DNA of 64,000 bases from Paenimyroides ummariense (GTDB taxonomy: Bacteria > Bacteroidota > Bacteroidia > Flavobacteriales > Flavobacteriaceae). The notes beneath the pieces were generated by a model. The model was not told the origin of the DNA. It did not search any database and worked only from the letters and a program-made list of their open reading frames with translations. The stretch lies in assembly GCF_900115115.1 (NCBI RefSeq), contig NZ_FOVI01000012.1, positions 35,508 to 99,507 of the forward strand, given 5' to 3'. The number at the start of each line of letters is the position of its first letter. Position 1 is the stretch's first letter. Position numbers and translations under genes: made by a program. Below, one piece after another: positions 1-9,142 of this stretch.

Positions 1-335
1 AAAACAAAGGCACTTACCAATTGCTCGCGTTTTTCAAAATATTCGGTAATGAATTTCTGAAAGATCGCTTTGGTTGATTTGGAAACTTTTGCGTATCCGT
101 ATCCAGGTAAATCGACTAAAAACCAGTTGCTGTTAATTTTAAAATGATTTATTAACTGTGTTTTTCCCGGACGGCTTGATGTTTTTGCCAGATTTTTATT
201 GTTGGTAAGCATATTAATCAGTGAAGATTTTCCAACGTTCGATCTTCCTATAAAAGCATATTCAGGAATAGGTTCGGTTGGACATTTCTTTACATCCGAA
301 TTACTTATAATAAATTCAGCAGTATTGATCTTCAT
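1..335 (-). CDS. engB: Ribosome biogenesis GTP-binding protein EngB (YihA/YsxC), 3'-truncated by window edge
   Basis: The first 111 or so residues of a TrmE-Era-EngA-EngB family GTPase that helps assemble the large ribosomal subunit. The P-loop [10 protein letters not shown] lies near residues 29-38, the switch region SRPGKTQ follows, and the G3 motif DLPGYGYAK is complete; these are EngB hallmarks. The ATG at 335-333 lies two bases past the stop of the upstream alpha/beta hydrolase gene, so the two are probably co-transcribed. The C-terminal half, including the NKxD base-recognition motif, lies beyond position 1. The family call is secure from motifs. Confidence 0.93.
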   Translation of the reverse strand, partial: MKINTAEFIISNSDVKKCPTEPIPEYAFIGRSNVGKSSLINMLTNNKNLAKTSSRPGKTQLINHFKINSNWFLVDLPGYGYAKVSKSTKAIFQKFITEYFEKREQLVSAFV

Positions 336-337
336 AA

Positions 338-1105
338 TTACTTAATATTTCTTTTTTCAAACCATTGGTCTAAAATTTCATTAAACTCGTTTGGTTTTTC
401 CATCATTGCAGCGTGCCCGCATTTATCAATCCAAAAAAGATCTGAATCTGGTAACAGCTCGTGAAACTCTTCGGCAACATCGGGTGGTGTTACAATATCG
501 TTTCTACCCCAAATAATACAAGTTGGTGTATGCATTTTAGGTAAATCTTTTGCCATGTTATGACGAATGGCACTTTTTGCAATGGTCAATGTTTTTATAA
601 GCTTCATACGGTCGTTTACTGTTGCGTAAACATCATCAACTATTTCTTTGGTTGCAACCGCCGGATCGTAAAAAACATCTTCTGCCTTCTTTTTTATAAA
701 CTCGTAATCGCCACGGCGCGGGTAAGAATCGCCCATTGCACTTTCGTACAAGCCAGAACTTCCGGTAATAACTAATGCTTCAACAAATTCAGGGTGCATT
801 TTGGTGTAATACAACGCAATATGTCCGCCTAACGAATTTCCCAATAGAATAATTTTCTCGTATTTTTTATGTTTTACAAAATCGTGTACAAATTTTGCAA
901 ATGCTTTTATGTTGGTCTTTAGTATGTTTAAAGTATAAATAGGTAATTCTGGCAGTACTACTTTATATCCTTTTTTAGGAAAGTAATCCGATACTCCATC
1001 GAAATTACTTAAGCCGCCCATTAAACCGTGTAAAATAACAATTGGTGTTCCTTCACCAATTTCAACGTACCTAAACTTTCCTTCTTCTTTTATGTTTCGC
1101 TCCAT
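338..1105 (-). CDS. Alpha/beta-fold hydrolase
   Basis: A 255-residue single-domain alpha/beta hydrolase without signal peptide, so cytosolic. The oxyanion HG pair is at residues 26-27, the nucleophile elbow GNSLGG puts the catalytic Ser at 91, the acid is probably Asp203 in [10 protein letters not shown], and the base His231 in GHAAMMEKP. The substrate cannot be read from the sequence. It sits directly upstream of engB (two-base gap) and divergent from the dcw cluster; as I recall, this engB/hydrolase/mraZ neighbourhood is common in flavobacteria. A TAnnTTTG box lies about 20 bases before the ATG. Confidence 0.88.
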   Translation of the reverse strand: MERNIKEEGKFRYVEIGEGTPIVILHGLMGGLSNFDGVSDYFPKKGYKVVLPELPIYTLNILKTNIKAFAKFVHDFVKHKKYEKIILLGNSLGGHIALYYTKMHPEFVEALVITGSSGLYESAMGDSYPRRGDYEFIKKKAEDVFYDPAVATKEIVDDVYATVNDRMKLIKTLTIAKSAIRHNMAKDLPKMHTPTCIIWGRNDIVTPPDVAEEFHELLPDSDLFWIDKCGHAAMMEKPNEFNEILDQWFEKRNIK

Positions 1106-1125
1106 ATATGCGATTTCAATTCGTA

Positions 1126-1133
1126 CAAATATA
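1126..1133 (-). promoter_or_regulatory. Promoter -7 box of the hydrolase-engB operon
   Basis: On the minus strand this reads TATATTTG, a perfect match to the Bacteroidota -7 consensus TAnnTTTG. Transcription would start near 1120, giving a leader of about 15 bases. No clear -33 TTTG is visible. Confidence 0.55.
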
Positions 1134-1370
1134 CGATATTAATAAAAAATCGTGTAAAGTTAAAGTAGTTTAATTACTAATTGCTGTTTAAGCTATCTAA
1201 CCTTACTCTTTTAGTTATTTAAATGTTTTGCATTTTTACTTGATAAATGCCCATTTATTTTGAAAGATACTTATATATTTTTTATGCTTGCTTAAAAATC
1301 TTTAAAAATTATTTTAATCCTTATAATCAATTACTTACAAAAACTTAGTGCGTAATTAAAAACTTATCAA

Positions 1371-1400
1371 CAAAGTGGTAAAAAGTGGTAGAAAGTGGTA
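1371..1400 (+). promoter_or_regulatory. Candidate MraZ operator: three 10-bp direct repeats
   Basis: Three consecutive 10-base units each carry AAAGTGGTA in exact 10-bp phase (units at 1371-1380, 1381-1390, 1391-1400). MraZ proteins of E. coli and mollicutes are known to bind short GTG-containing direct repeats spaced one helical turn apart upstream of mraZ. Here the block covers the place where a -33 element would sit, 10-39 bases before the -7 box, so binding should repress. Confidence 0.75.
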
Positions 1401-1409
1401 AAATTTACT

Positions 1410-1417
1410 TACTTTTG
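1410..1417 (+). promoter_or_regulatory. mraZ / dcw operon promoter -7 box
   Basis: TACTTTTG matches TAnnTTTG perfectly, 29 bases before the mraZ ATG, predicting a leader of about 25 bases. The -33 position has no TTTG and is occupied by the triple AAAGTGGTA repeat. It is probably the main promoter of the dcw cluster because no terminator is seen until after ftsZ. Confidence 0.65.
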
Positions 1418-1446
1418 TTTTGTAAATAATCTAATGTAGAAATTTA

Positions 1447-1908
1447 ATGCAACCAATAGTAGGTACATACGAATGTAAAATTGACACCAAAGGAAGGGTG
1501 TTGATACCTGCTGCATTAAAAAAACAACTGATTTCTATTGGCGATGGTTTTATTCTAAAACGCTCTGTATACGAGAAATGCGTAGAGCTTTGGCCAATGA
1601 ACGAATGGAACAAAATGTTAGAAAAGTTAAACGAATTAAACCGTTTTAACCGCAAGGCAGACACCTTTATTCGCAAGTTTATGGCAGGCGTAAAGATAGT
1701 TGATATCGATGACGCCGGACGTTTGCAAATGAGTAAAGATTTGGTTGAATTCGCAAATATTTCTAAAGACGTGGTGTTTTCATCGAAAATTAACCTAATT
1801 GAAATCTGGGATAAAGATTTATACGAACAAATTGTAAACGACGAAGAAATGGACTTTGGCGATTTAGCCGAAGAAGTGATGGGAACAATAAATAATTATG
1901 GAGCATAA
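1447..1908 (+). CDS. mraZ: Transcriptional regulator MraZ
   Basis: A 153-residue MraZ with the two expected SpoVT/AbrB-like swapped-hairpin domains, each marked by a DxxGR signature (Asp13-Arg17 and Asp88-Arg92). Family members form ring oligomers that bind tandem repeats in front of mraZ and repress the dcw operon. It is the first gene of the cluster and is preceded by three 10-bp repeats that fit its known binding style, so autoregulation is likely. Its last 11 bases overlap the rsmH start, implying translational coupling. Confidence 0.97.
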   Translation: MQPIVGTYECKIDTKGRVLIPAALKKQLISIGDGFILKRSVYEKCVELWPMNEWNKMLEKLNELNRFNRKADTFIRKFMAGVKIVDIDDAGRLQMSKDLVEFANISKDVVFSSKINLIEIWDKDLYEQIVNDEEMDFGDLAEEVMGTINNYGA

Positions 1909-2809
1909 CGAATACGAATATCACAACCCCGTACTTTTAAAAGAAACGGTTAACGGTTTAAACATAAAGCCCGATGGAGTTTATGTTGATGTTACTTTTG
2001 GCGGTGGCGGACATTCAAAAGAAATTATGCGCCATTTGGGACCCAACGGAAAATTGTTTGCTTTTGATCAGGATACCGATGCGTTGAATAATGCAATAGA
2101 CGATGATCGTTTTGTTTTGATTAATGAAAATTTCCGATTCATAAAACGATTTCTACGTGTGTACGGAATTAAGCAGGTTGATGGAATTTTGGGCGATTTT
2201 GGTGTGTCATCACATCAGTTTGATGTTGCCGAAAGAGGCTTTTCTACTCGATTTGATGCCGATCTGGATATGCGTATGAACCAAAACAACAGTCTTTCTG
2301 CATACGAAGTAATTAATGATTACGACGAGGTCGCATTAAGCAAAATGTTTTTCTCTTACGGCGAATTAAACAATGCACGCGGTTTGGCTGCAGCAATTGT
2401 AACCGCAAGAAAAGAACAACCGATAAAAAATTCAGAACAGTTAAAAAAAATATTGTCACGTTTTTTACCGGCACATAAAAGCAATAAAATTTTAGCGCAG
2501 ATTTATCAGGCAATACGTATCGAAGTAAATCAGGAAATGGATGCTTTAAGAGAATTCTTGGAGCAATCGTTAGAAATACTAAAACCGGGCGGGCGTTTAA
2601 GCGTAATATCATATCATTCGTTAGAAGATCGTTTGGTAAAACGCTTTATAAAAAACGGAATGTTTGAAGGCGAACCAGAGCGCGATTTTTTCGGAAGATT
2701 TGAAGTTCCTTTTGAAACCATAGGAAAATTGATCGTTCCAACCGAAGAAGAAATTAAACAGAACAACCGTGCACGAAGTGCCAAATTAAGAATAGCAGAA
2801 AAAAAGTAA
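1898..2809 (+). CDS. rsmH: 16S rRNA (cytosine-1402-N4)-methyltransferase RsmH (MraW)
   Basis: A 303-residue RsmH that N4-methylates C1402 in the decoding centre of 16S rRNA using S-adenosylmethionine. The SAM-binding segment DVTFGGGGHS is at residues 31-40, and the conserved HxPVL-type N-terminus (HNPVLLKE), GDFGVSS and SYHSLEDR motifs are all present. Length is normal. The ATG overlaps the mraZ end by 11 bases and the stop lies one base before ftsL, the standard second position of dcw clusters. Confidence 0.97.
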   Translation: MEHNEYEYHNPVLLKETVNGLNIKPDGVYVDVTFGGGGHSKEIMRHLGPNGKLFAFDQDTDALNNAIDDDRFVLINENFRFIKRFLRVYGIKQVDGILGDFGVSSHQFDVAERGFSTRFDADLDMRMNQNNSLSAYEVINDYDEVALSKMFFSYGELNNARGLAAAIVTARKEQPIKNSEQLKKILSRFLPAHKSNKILAQIYQAIRIEVNQEMDALREFLEQSLEILKPGGRLSVISYHSLEDRLVKRFIKNGMFEGEPERDFFGRFEVPFETIGKLIVPTEEEIKQNNRARSAKLRIAEKK

Positions 2810-2810
2810 A

Positions 2811-3149
2811 ATGGGATTAAACAATATAATAAAAGCAAAATTTTTGGTTGAAGGGCAATCGTTGAAAAATTGGCTTTTTATAATCTATATTGTTTTTTGG
2901 ACCTTAGTTTTAATTGCAAACAACCACTTTTACGAACAAAAAATGATGAAAGTGAAAGATTTAACCGAACAGGTTAAAGAACTTCGATCTGAATTTGTTG
3001 ATAAAAGATCAGAATTAATGCAATTAAGAATGGAATCGAATGTGGCAAAACAAATGGAATTTTACCAGATTTTACCGTCTTCGACTCCGCCAAAAAAAGT
3101 AAAAGTTGTTATCGAGAAAGAAAAAAAGTGGTATGAGATATGGGATTAG
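2811..3149 (+). CDS. ftsL: FtsL-like cell division protein
   Basis: A 112-residue bitopic membrane protein: short cytoplasmic N-terminus, one hydrophobic helix at about residues 20-40, then a charged segment (about 43-75) with heptad character typical of FtsL/DivIC coiled coils. FtsL bridges FtsQ and the FtsW-FtsI septal synthase in the divisome. Sequence conservation in this family is poor, so the call rests on topology and the fixed position between rsmH and ftsI. Its end overlaps the ftsI start by 10 bases. Confidence 0.85.
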   Translation: MGLNNIIKAKFLVEGQSLKNWLFIIYIVFWTLVLIANNHFYEQKMMKVKDLTEQVKELRSEFVDKRSELMQLRMESNVAKQMEFYQILPSSTPPKKVKVVIEKEKKWYEIWD

Positions 3150-5134
3150 CGAAGAAAACCGAAAATAACAGAATTTACTTTGTTTTCTTTGGAATGCTTG
3201 CCATTGGTATTGCCATTTTTTTAAAAATGAGCATAATTCAGTTTAAAGAAGGCGAAGAATGGCGCAGCAAAGCAGACAGTTTAACTATTAAAGACGAGAT
3301 TATTCCTGCAAATCGCGGAAATATCTATTCTGCCGATGGTAGTTTGCTGGCAACATCTATTCCAAAATACACGGTTTATTTTGATCCTTATTCACCATCA
3401 AACGAACATTTCGAACAAAACATACGCGGTTTTTCAGATTCATTAGCCAAGTTCATTCCAAAAAAATCGGCAGGCGAATATGAAGCTTATTTCCGCAAAG
3501 CACGTTCAAACAAAAAGCGTTACATCCATATTGCCACCAAATTAAGCTACACACAGTACATGAAACTAAAATCGTTTCCGCTGTTTAATCTAGGCAAATA
3601 CAAAGGCGGAATGATTGTGAACCAGGTGCATGTACGCGAATATCCAATGGGAATGATCGCTAACAGAACCATAGGTTACGAACGTGTTAACGACGATAAA
3701 ACAATTACAAGAAAAGGTATAGAAGCTGCTTTTACTGATTATTTAACGGGTAAAGAAGGCAAGCGTAAGGTACAGAAAATGTCTAAAAACCTTTGGAAAC
3801 CAATTCACGACGAAAACGAGATTGATCCGCAAGATGGTTACGACATTACCACTACAATTGATGTTTACATTCAGGATATTGCACATCACGCCTTATTAAG
3901 TTCTTTGGAATATTACGAAGCCGATCACGGAACGGTGGTTGTAATGGAAACAAATACCGGACAAGTAAAAGCGATATCGAACCTTGGAAAAATTGACGAT
4001 GGATCGTACCGTGAAACAGTAAATTATGCCGTTTTAGAACGCCATGATCCGGGTTCTACCTTTAAACTGGCATCGTATATGGCGTTGTTAGATGACGGAA
4101 AAGCCGATACTGCAACTATTTATGATACGCATGGTGGAATTGTAACATTTTCGGGCAGACAGGTTCGCGATTCTAACCGTCGTGGTTACGGAAAAATTTC
4201 TTTAGGTCGTGCGTTTGAAGTTTCATCGAACACGGTGGTTACGCAAGCGGTTAATCAGGCTTATAAAGACAATCCGAAAGATTTTACAGATAAAATGAAA
4301 GATTTTGGCTTTAACGCCACTTTAGGATTGGATCTTAAAGGCGAACCAAAATCGTACATTCCTGTCCCTGGCGACAGAAACTGGAGTAAAATCGCCTTAC
4401 CGTGGATGGCTTACGGATACGGTATTTTGGTAACACCCTTGCAAACGTTAACGCTATATAATTCTATAGCAAACGATGGCGAAATGGTAAAACCACAATT
4501 TGTAAAAGAAATTCGCGATGTAAATCATGTTATTAAAACATTTGACAAAGAAGTGATTAACCCGCAAATCGTAAAACCAAAAGTGGTTAAAGAAATGCAG
4601 GCAATCATGAAAAACGTGGTTTTAAGAGGAACAGGAAAAGGTTTGCAATCCAAAGATTTTTCAATGGCTGGTAAAACGGGAACAGCGCAAATGAATTACG
4701 GAAACCGAGGCGGAATGTATTATGCATCGTCTTTTGTAGGATATTTTCCTGCCGATAATCCTAAGTATTCTTGTATCGTGGTAATCCACCGCCCAACAAA
4801 ACACAGTTATTATGGTGGCGATGTTGCCGGACCGGTTTTTAAACGTATCGCCCAAAAGATTTTTACCGATGTGCCTTCGTTGAAAGAAATTAAAAATATT
4901 GAAACTCCGTCACAAGCGGCAGTAAAAAGTTATAAAAAATATTACGCAAACGTAAAACATTCAGGTTCTGCAATGCCTAACGTAGTTGGTTTACCTGCAA
5001 TGGATGCAGTTGCTATATTAGAAAACTTAGGTTTAAAAGTACAAATTATAGGGTTTGGTAAAGTAAACAAACAATCGGTACCAAACGGAGAAAAAATTAC
5101 AAAACAACAAACAATTACATTAGAATTAAGTTGA
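3140..5134 (+). CDS. ftsI: Septal penicillin-binding protein 3 (FtsI), class B transpeptidase with PASTA domain
   Basis: A 664-residue class B penicillin-binding protein that cross-links septal peptidoglycan. One membrane helix (about 12-32) is followed by the dimerisation domain and the transpeptidase domain with all three active-site motifs: S306-TFK309, S362-S-N364 and K512-T-G514. A single PASTA domain occupies about 610-664 (PNVVGLPAMDA onward), normal for flavobacterial FtsI though absent in E. coli. Its stop TGA overlaps the TTG start of murE. Confidence 0.96.
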   Translation: MGLAKKTENNRIYFVFFGMLAIGIAIFLKMSIIQFKEGEEWRSKADSLTIKDEIIPANRGNIYSADGSLLATSIPKYTVYFDPYSPSNEHFEQNIRGFSDSLAKFIPKKSAGEYEAYFRKARSNKKRYIHIATKLSYTQYMKLKSFPLFNLGKYKGGMIVNQVHVREYPMGMIANRTIGYERVNDDKTITRKGIEAAFTDYLTGKEGKRKVQKMSKNLWKPIHDENEIDPQDGYDITTTIDVYIQDIAHHALLSSLEYYEADHGTVVVMETNTGQVKAISNLGKIDDGSYRETVNYAVLERHDPGSTFKLASYMALLDDGKADTATIYDTHGGIVTFSGRQVRDSNRRGYGKISLGRAFEVSSNTVVTQAVNQAYKDNPKDFTDKMKDFGFNATLGLDLKGEPKSYIPVPGDRNWSKIALPWMAYGYGILVTPLQTLTLYNSIANDGEMVKPQFVKEIRDVNHVIKTFDKEVINPQIVKPKVVKEMQAIMKNVVLRGTGKGLQSKDFSMAGKTGTAQMNYGNRGGMYYASSFVGYFPADNPKYSCIVVIHRPTKHSYYGGDVAGPVFKRIAQKIFTDVPSLKEIKNIETPSQAAVKSYKKYYANVKHSGSAMPNVVGLPAMDAVAILENLGLKVQIIGFGKVNKQSVPNGEKITKQQTITLELS

Positions 5135-6594
5135 AAAAATTAAAAGACATATTATATAAAGTGTCGATAGATGCTGTTAGAGGTTCTACCAATATAGACA
5201 TCTCTGATATTGTCTTTGATTCAAGAAAGATCACTCCGAACTGTGTTTTCATCGCACAAAAAGGAACTATTTCTAACGGACACGATTATATTGAAAAAGC
5301 GATTGAAAACGGTGCAACTGCAATAGTTTATGAAGACGATCCAGCAGTTTTTTCAGATCATGTTACGTATGTTAAAGTTGCCGATGCTAATAAAGCATTA
5401 GCGTTTATCGCAGCTAATTTTTACGATAATCCGTCAGAAAAACTGTCTTTAGTTGGTGTTACAGGTACAAACGGCAAAACCACAATCGCTACATTACTAC
5501 ATCAGTTATTTACAAAAGCAGGTTACAAAGTTGGTTTGTTATCAACCGTAAAAATATTGGTAGGAAGTGAAGAATTTCCTGCAACACATACCACACCCGA
5601 TTCTATATCAATAAACAACTACTTAAACCAAATGGTTCAGGCGGGTTGCAGTTATTGTTTTATGGAAGTAAGCTCGCACGGAATCGCTCAAAAACGTACC
5701 GATGCCTTAGCTTTTAAAGGTGGAATTTTTACCAATTTATCACATGATCACTTAGATTATCATAAAACTTTTGCAGAGTATCGCAACGTAAAAAAATCGT
5801 TTTTTGATTCATTAGCTAAAACATCTTTTGCCATAAGTAATGCCGATGATAAAAACGGAGCTTTTATGTTGCAAAACTGTGATGCAAAGAAAACAATGTA
5901 CAGCATACAGAATGTTGCCGATATAAATGGTAAAATCATTGAAAGTCAGTTTAACGGTATGTTGTTAAACGTGAACAATCAAGAAGTTTGGGTTCAATTA
6001 ATCGGAAAATTCAATGCATCAAACCTATTGGCAATTTATGCAACAGCTTTAGAATTAGGCTTAACCAAAGAAGAAGTTTTGCTGCATTTAAGTACATTAA
6101 AAAGTGTTTCGGGCAGATTTCAGTGTATCGTTTCAAAAACCAAAATCACCGCAATTGTAGATTATGCGCATACGCCAGACGCGTTGGAAAATGTACTAAA
6201 AACCATAGCCGAAATTCGTACGTTTAACGAACAATTGTTTACGGTTGTTGGTTGCGGCGGAAACCGCGATAAAGAAAAACGTCCCGTAATGGCACGCATT
6301 GCTACAGAAAACAGTGATACGGTTATTCTAACATCAGACAATCCGCGTAACGAAGATCCTTTTGAAATTTTAAAAGACATGGAAGCCGGTGTTGAAGCAC
6401 AAAATACCAACAAATATCTGACAATAGAAGACCGTCACCAAGCCATAAAAACAGCCTGTAAAATGGCAAAAGAAGGCGATATTATTTTAATTGCCGGCAA
6501 AGGTCACGAAGATTATCAGGAAATAAAAGGTGTGAAACATCACTTTAACGATTTAGAAGAAGTTATCAAATTTTTAAACGAATTCAATAAGTAA
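5131..6594 (+). CDS. murE: UDP-N-acetylmuramoyl-tripeptide synthetase MurE (meso-diaminopimelate-adding)
   Basis: A 487-residue Mur ligase that adds the third residue of the peptidoglycan stem peptide. The ATP-binding loop [10 protein letters not shown] is at 109-118. The selectivity motif DNPR at 403-406 indicates meso-diaminopimelate rather than lysine. The start is TTG at 5131, chosen because the N-terminus from there ([10 protein letters not shown]) fits the family and no better start follows; TTGA overlaps the ftsI stop, so translation is probably coupled. Stop is one base before mraY. Confidence 0.95.
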   Translation: MKKLKDILYKVSIDAVRGSTNIDISDIVFDSRKITPNCVFIAQKGTISNGHDYIEKAIENGATAIVYEDDPAVFSDHVTYVKVADANKALAFIAANFYDNPSEKLSLVGVTGTNGKTTIATLLHQLFTKAGYKVGLLSTVKILVGSEEFPATHTTPDSISINNYLNQMVQAGCSYCFMEVSSHGIAQKRTDALAFKGGIFTNLSHDHLDYHKTFAEYRNVKKSFFDSLAKTSFAISNADDKNGAFMLQNCDAKKTMYSIQNVADINGKIIESQFNGMLLNVNNQEVWVQLIGKFNASNLLAIYATALELGLTKEEVLLHLSTLKSVSGRFQCIVSKTKITAIVDYAHTPDALENVLKTIAEIRTFNEQLFTVVGCGGNRDKEKRPVMARIATENSDTVILTSDNPRNEDPFEILKDMEAGVEAQNTNKYLTIEDRHQAIKTACKMAKEGDIILIAGKGHEDYQEIKGVKHHFNDLEEVIKFLNEFNK

Positions 6595-6595
6595 A

Positions 6596-7804
6596 ATGCT
6601 ATACTACTTACTAAAATATTTAGATGGTATGTTCGATTTTCCGGGATCGGCACTGTACCAGTTCATCACCTTTCGTTCGGGAATGGCATTTATTTTATCC
6701 TTATTGGTATCAACCCTATTCGGAAAAAAAATCATCAATTATTTGCGCAGACAGCAAATTGGAGAAACCGTACGCGAGTTAGGTTTAGAAGGTCAGAACG
6801 AAAAAGCAGGAACGCCAACGATGGGTGGTATCATCATTATCATGGCAACGTTAATTCCGGTTTTGCTTTTGGCTCGATTAGAAAACATCTACGTTTTGGT
6901 TTTGATTTTAACCACAATCTGGATGGGTGTTATTGGTTTTTTAGACGATTACATCAAGGTTTTTAAGAAAGATAAAGAAGGTTTAAAAGGAAAATTTAAA
7001 GTTGTAGGACAAATTGGTTTAGGAGTTATTGTAGGAGCGATCTTCTATTTCCATCCGAATATTACTGTGCGCGACACACCGAGTATTTTGTTGGAAACCG
7101 GCGTAACAAGTAAGTTCGATATTAAATCAACTACTACAACCATTCCGTTTTTTAAGGATAACGAGTTTAATTACGGACAGTTGATTTCATGGATGGGCGA
7201 CGGATACGAAAATTACATCTGGTTAATTTTTATACCAATTGTAATTTTTATTGTAACGGCAGTTTCAAACGGAGCCAATTTAACCGATGGAATCGATGGT
7301 CTCGCTGCGGGAACATCTGCCATAACCGTTGTCGCTCTTGGGATTTTTGCATTTGTGTCGGGTAACTTTGTTTTTGCAAACTACCTCAACATTATGTACA
7401 TACCCAATTCCGGTGAAATGACGGTTTTCATCGCCGCCTTTGTAGGTGCGCTCGTCGGTTTTCTCTGGTACAACGCTTTCCCGGCACAGGTTTTTATGGG
7501 CGATACCGGAAGTTTAACTATTGGTGGAGTGATTGCTGTTTTGGCAATTGCAGTTCGTAAGGAAATGTTGATTCCTGTTTTGTGCGGAATTTTCCTTGCA
7601 GAGAACCTTTCGGTAGTAATGCAGGTTGCTTATTTTAAATATACCAAACGAAAATACGGTGAAGGCAGACGCATTTTATTAATGTCGCCCTTGCATCACC
7701 ACTACCAGAAAAAAGGATATCACGAAAGTAAAATTGTAACCCGTTTTTGGATTGTAGGTATCTTTTTGGCGATTTTCTGTGTTGTATCATTAAAATTAAG
7801 ATAG
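6596..7804 (+). CDS. mraY: Phospho-N-acetylmuramoyl-pentapeptide transferase MraY
   Basis: A 402-residue polytopic membrane enzyme that makes lipid I by transferring phospho-MurNAc-pentapeptide to undecaprenyl phosphate. Recognisable motifs are AGTPTMGG (71-78), the Asp pair D117-D118, NLTDGIDG (228-235) with the metal-binding Asp231, [10 protein letters not shown], and the histidine cluster LHHHYQKKG near the C-terminus. It is some 40 residues longer than the E. coli enzyme, mainly from an insertion near residues 150-205, which I believe is usual in Bacteroidota. Confidence 0.97.
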   Translation: MLYYLLKYLDGMFDFPGSALYQFITFRSGMAFILSLLVSTLFGKKIINYLRRQQIGETVRELGLEGQNEKAGTPTMGGIIIIMATLIPVLLLARLENIYVLVLILTTIWMGVIGFLDDYIKVFKKDKEGLKGKFKVVGQIGLGVIVGAIFYFHPNITVRDTPSILLETGVTSKFDIKSTTTTIPFFKDNEFNYGQLISWMGDGYENYIWLIFIPIVIFIVTAVSNGANLTDGIDGLAAGTSAITVVALGIFAFVSGNFVFANYLNIMYIPNSGEMTVFIAAFVGALVGFLWYNAFPAQVFMGDTGSLTIGGVIAVLAIAVRKEMLIPVLCGIFLAENLSVVMQVAYFKYTKRKYGEGRRILLMSPLHHHYQKKGYHESKIVTRFWIVGIFLAIFCVVSLKLR

Positions 7805-7805
7805 C

Positions 7806-9137
7806 ATGCGATTGGTAATTTTAGGTGCAGGAGAAAGTGGTGTTGGAACAGCACTTTTAGGAAAGAAAGAAGGTTACGAAGTATTTGTTTCTGATTTTGG
7901 ATCGATTAGTGAAAAATACCAAAAGATATTAAATGAAGAAAAGATCGAATGGGAACAGCAACAGCATACCGAAAGCAAAATTTTAAATGCCGATGTTGTT
8001 GTAAAAAGTCCGGGAATTCCAGATAAAGCACCCATCGTGAAAAAGTTGCACGAGAAAGGCATCAAGGTAATATCCGAAATTGAATTTGTGTATCAGTTTG
8101 CAAAAAACACATCAATAGCAATTACGGGTAGCAACGGCAAAACCACCACCACCATGCTAACCTATCATTTGTTAAAGCAAGAAGGATTGAATGTGGGGTT
8201 GGCAGGAAACATTGGCGAAAGTTATGCAAAACAAGTTGCGATAGATCCTGAAAAATTATTTGTGTTAGAATTAAGTAGTTTTCAGTTAGACGGAAATATC
8301 GATTACAACCCGCACATTGCCATTATTACAAACATTAGTCCCGATCATTTAGATCGATACGAATATAAATACGAAAATTACATTGCATCAAAATTTCGTA
8401 TCACAATGAATCAAACCGAGGAAGATTATTTGATTTACGATGCAGACGACGAAGCCATAAACAACTGGCTAAAAAATAACCAAACAAAAGCTCAATTAGT
8501 TCCTTTTTCATTAACAAAAAAATTCGAAAAAGGTGCTTATTTAGAAGATAACAACATTATAGCAATGATAAACAACGAAAAAATTACGGTTCCTGTAGCC
8601 GAAATTGCAATAGAAGGTAAACACAACGTAAAAAATGCCATGGCTGCTACATTAGTTGCGCAAATGATGCGCGTACGCAAACAAACAATTCGCGAAAGTT
8701 TATCAAATTTTCAAAATGCAGAACACCGTTTAGAAAAAGTTGCTAAAATTAATAAAGTACAATACATAAACGATTCTAAAGCAACCAATGTAAATGCAAC
8801 ATATTTTGCTTTGGAAAGTATGAATACGCCAACCGTTTGGATTGTTGGTGGTGTTGACAAAGGAAACGATTACGACGAATTAATGACGTTTGTTCACGAA
8901 AAAGTGAAAGCCATTATTTGTTTGGGAATTGACAATACAAAAATCATCAATGCGTTTTCGCCAATTGTAGATTTAATTGTAGAAGCTTCATCAATGGAAG
9001 AAGCCGTAAAACTGGCATCAAAAGCTTCAGAAGAAGGTGATACGGTTTTATTGTCGCCTGCTTGTGCAAGTTTTGATCTATTCACAAGCTACGAAGACCG
9101 CGGAACTCAATTTAAAAACGAAGTACAAAAATTATAA
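7806..9137 (+). CDS. murD: UDP-N-acetylmuramoyl-L-alanine--D-glutamate ligase MurD
   Basis: A 443-residue Mur ligase adding D-glutamate to UDP-MurNAc-L-Ala. The N-terminal Rossmann-like domain starts with ILGAGESGVG; the ATP loop ITGSNGKTTT is at about 106-115; the central motif NISPDHLDRY and the C-terminal segment NDSKATN are typical of MurD. Length is normal. It lies one base after mraY and six before ftsW in the uninterrupted dcw operon. Confidence 0.96.
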   Translation: MRLVILGAGESGVGTALLGKKEGYEVFVSDFGSISEKYQKILNEEKIEWEQQQHTESKILNADVVVKSPGIPDKAPIVKKLHEKGIKVISEIEFVYQFAKNTSIAITGSNGKTTTTMLTYHLLKQEGLNVGLAGNIGESYAKQVAIDPEKLFVLELSSFQLDGNIDYNPHIAIITNISPDHLDRYEYKYENYIASKFRITMNQTEEDYLIYDADDEAINNWLKNNQTKAQLVPFSLTKKFEKGAYLEDNNIIAMINNEKITVPVAEIAIEGKHNVKNAMAATLVAQMMRVRKQTIRESLSNFQNAEHRLEKVAKINKVQYINDSKATNVNATYFALESMNTPTVWIVGGVDKGNDYDELMTFVHEKVKAIICLGIDNTKIINAFSPIVDLIVEASSMEEAVKLASKASEEGDTVLLSPACASFDLFTSYEDRGTQFKNEVQKL

Positions 9138-9142
9138 AACAA

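Larger units (their letters stand above)
1134..1446. other. Divergent intergenic region before the dcw cluster
   Basis: About 310 very AT-rich bases separate the divergent hydrolase and mraZ genes. The right end holds the triple AAAGTGGTA repeat and the mraZ promoter. In the rest (1140-1370) I see no open frame, RNA gene or strong hairpin, only a weak inverted GCATTT/AAATGC near 1230-1250. Confidence 0.6.
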
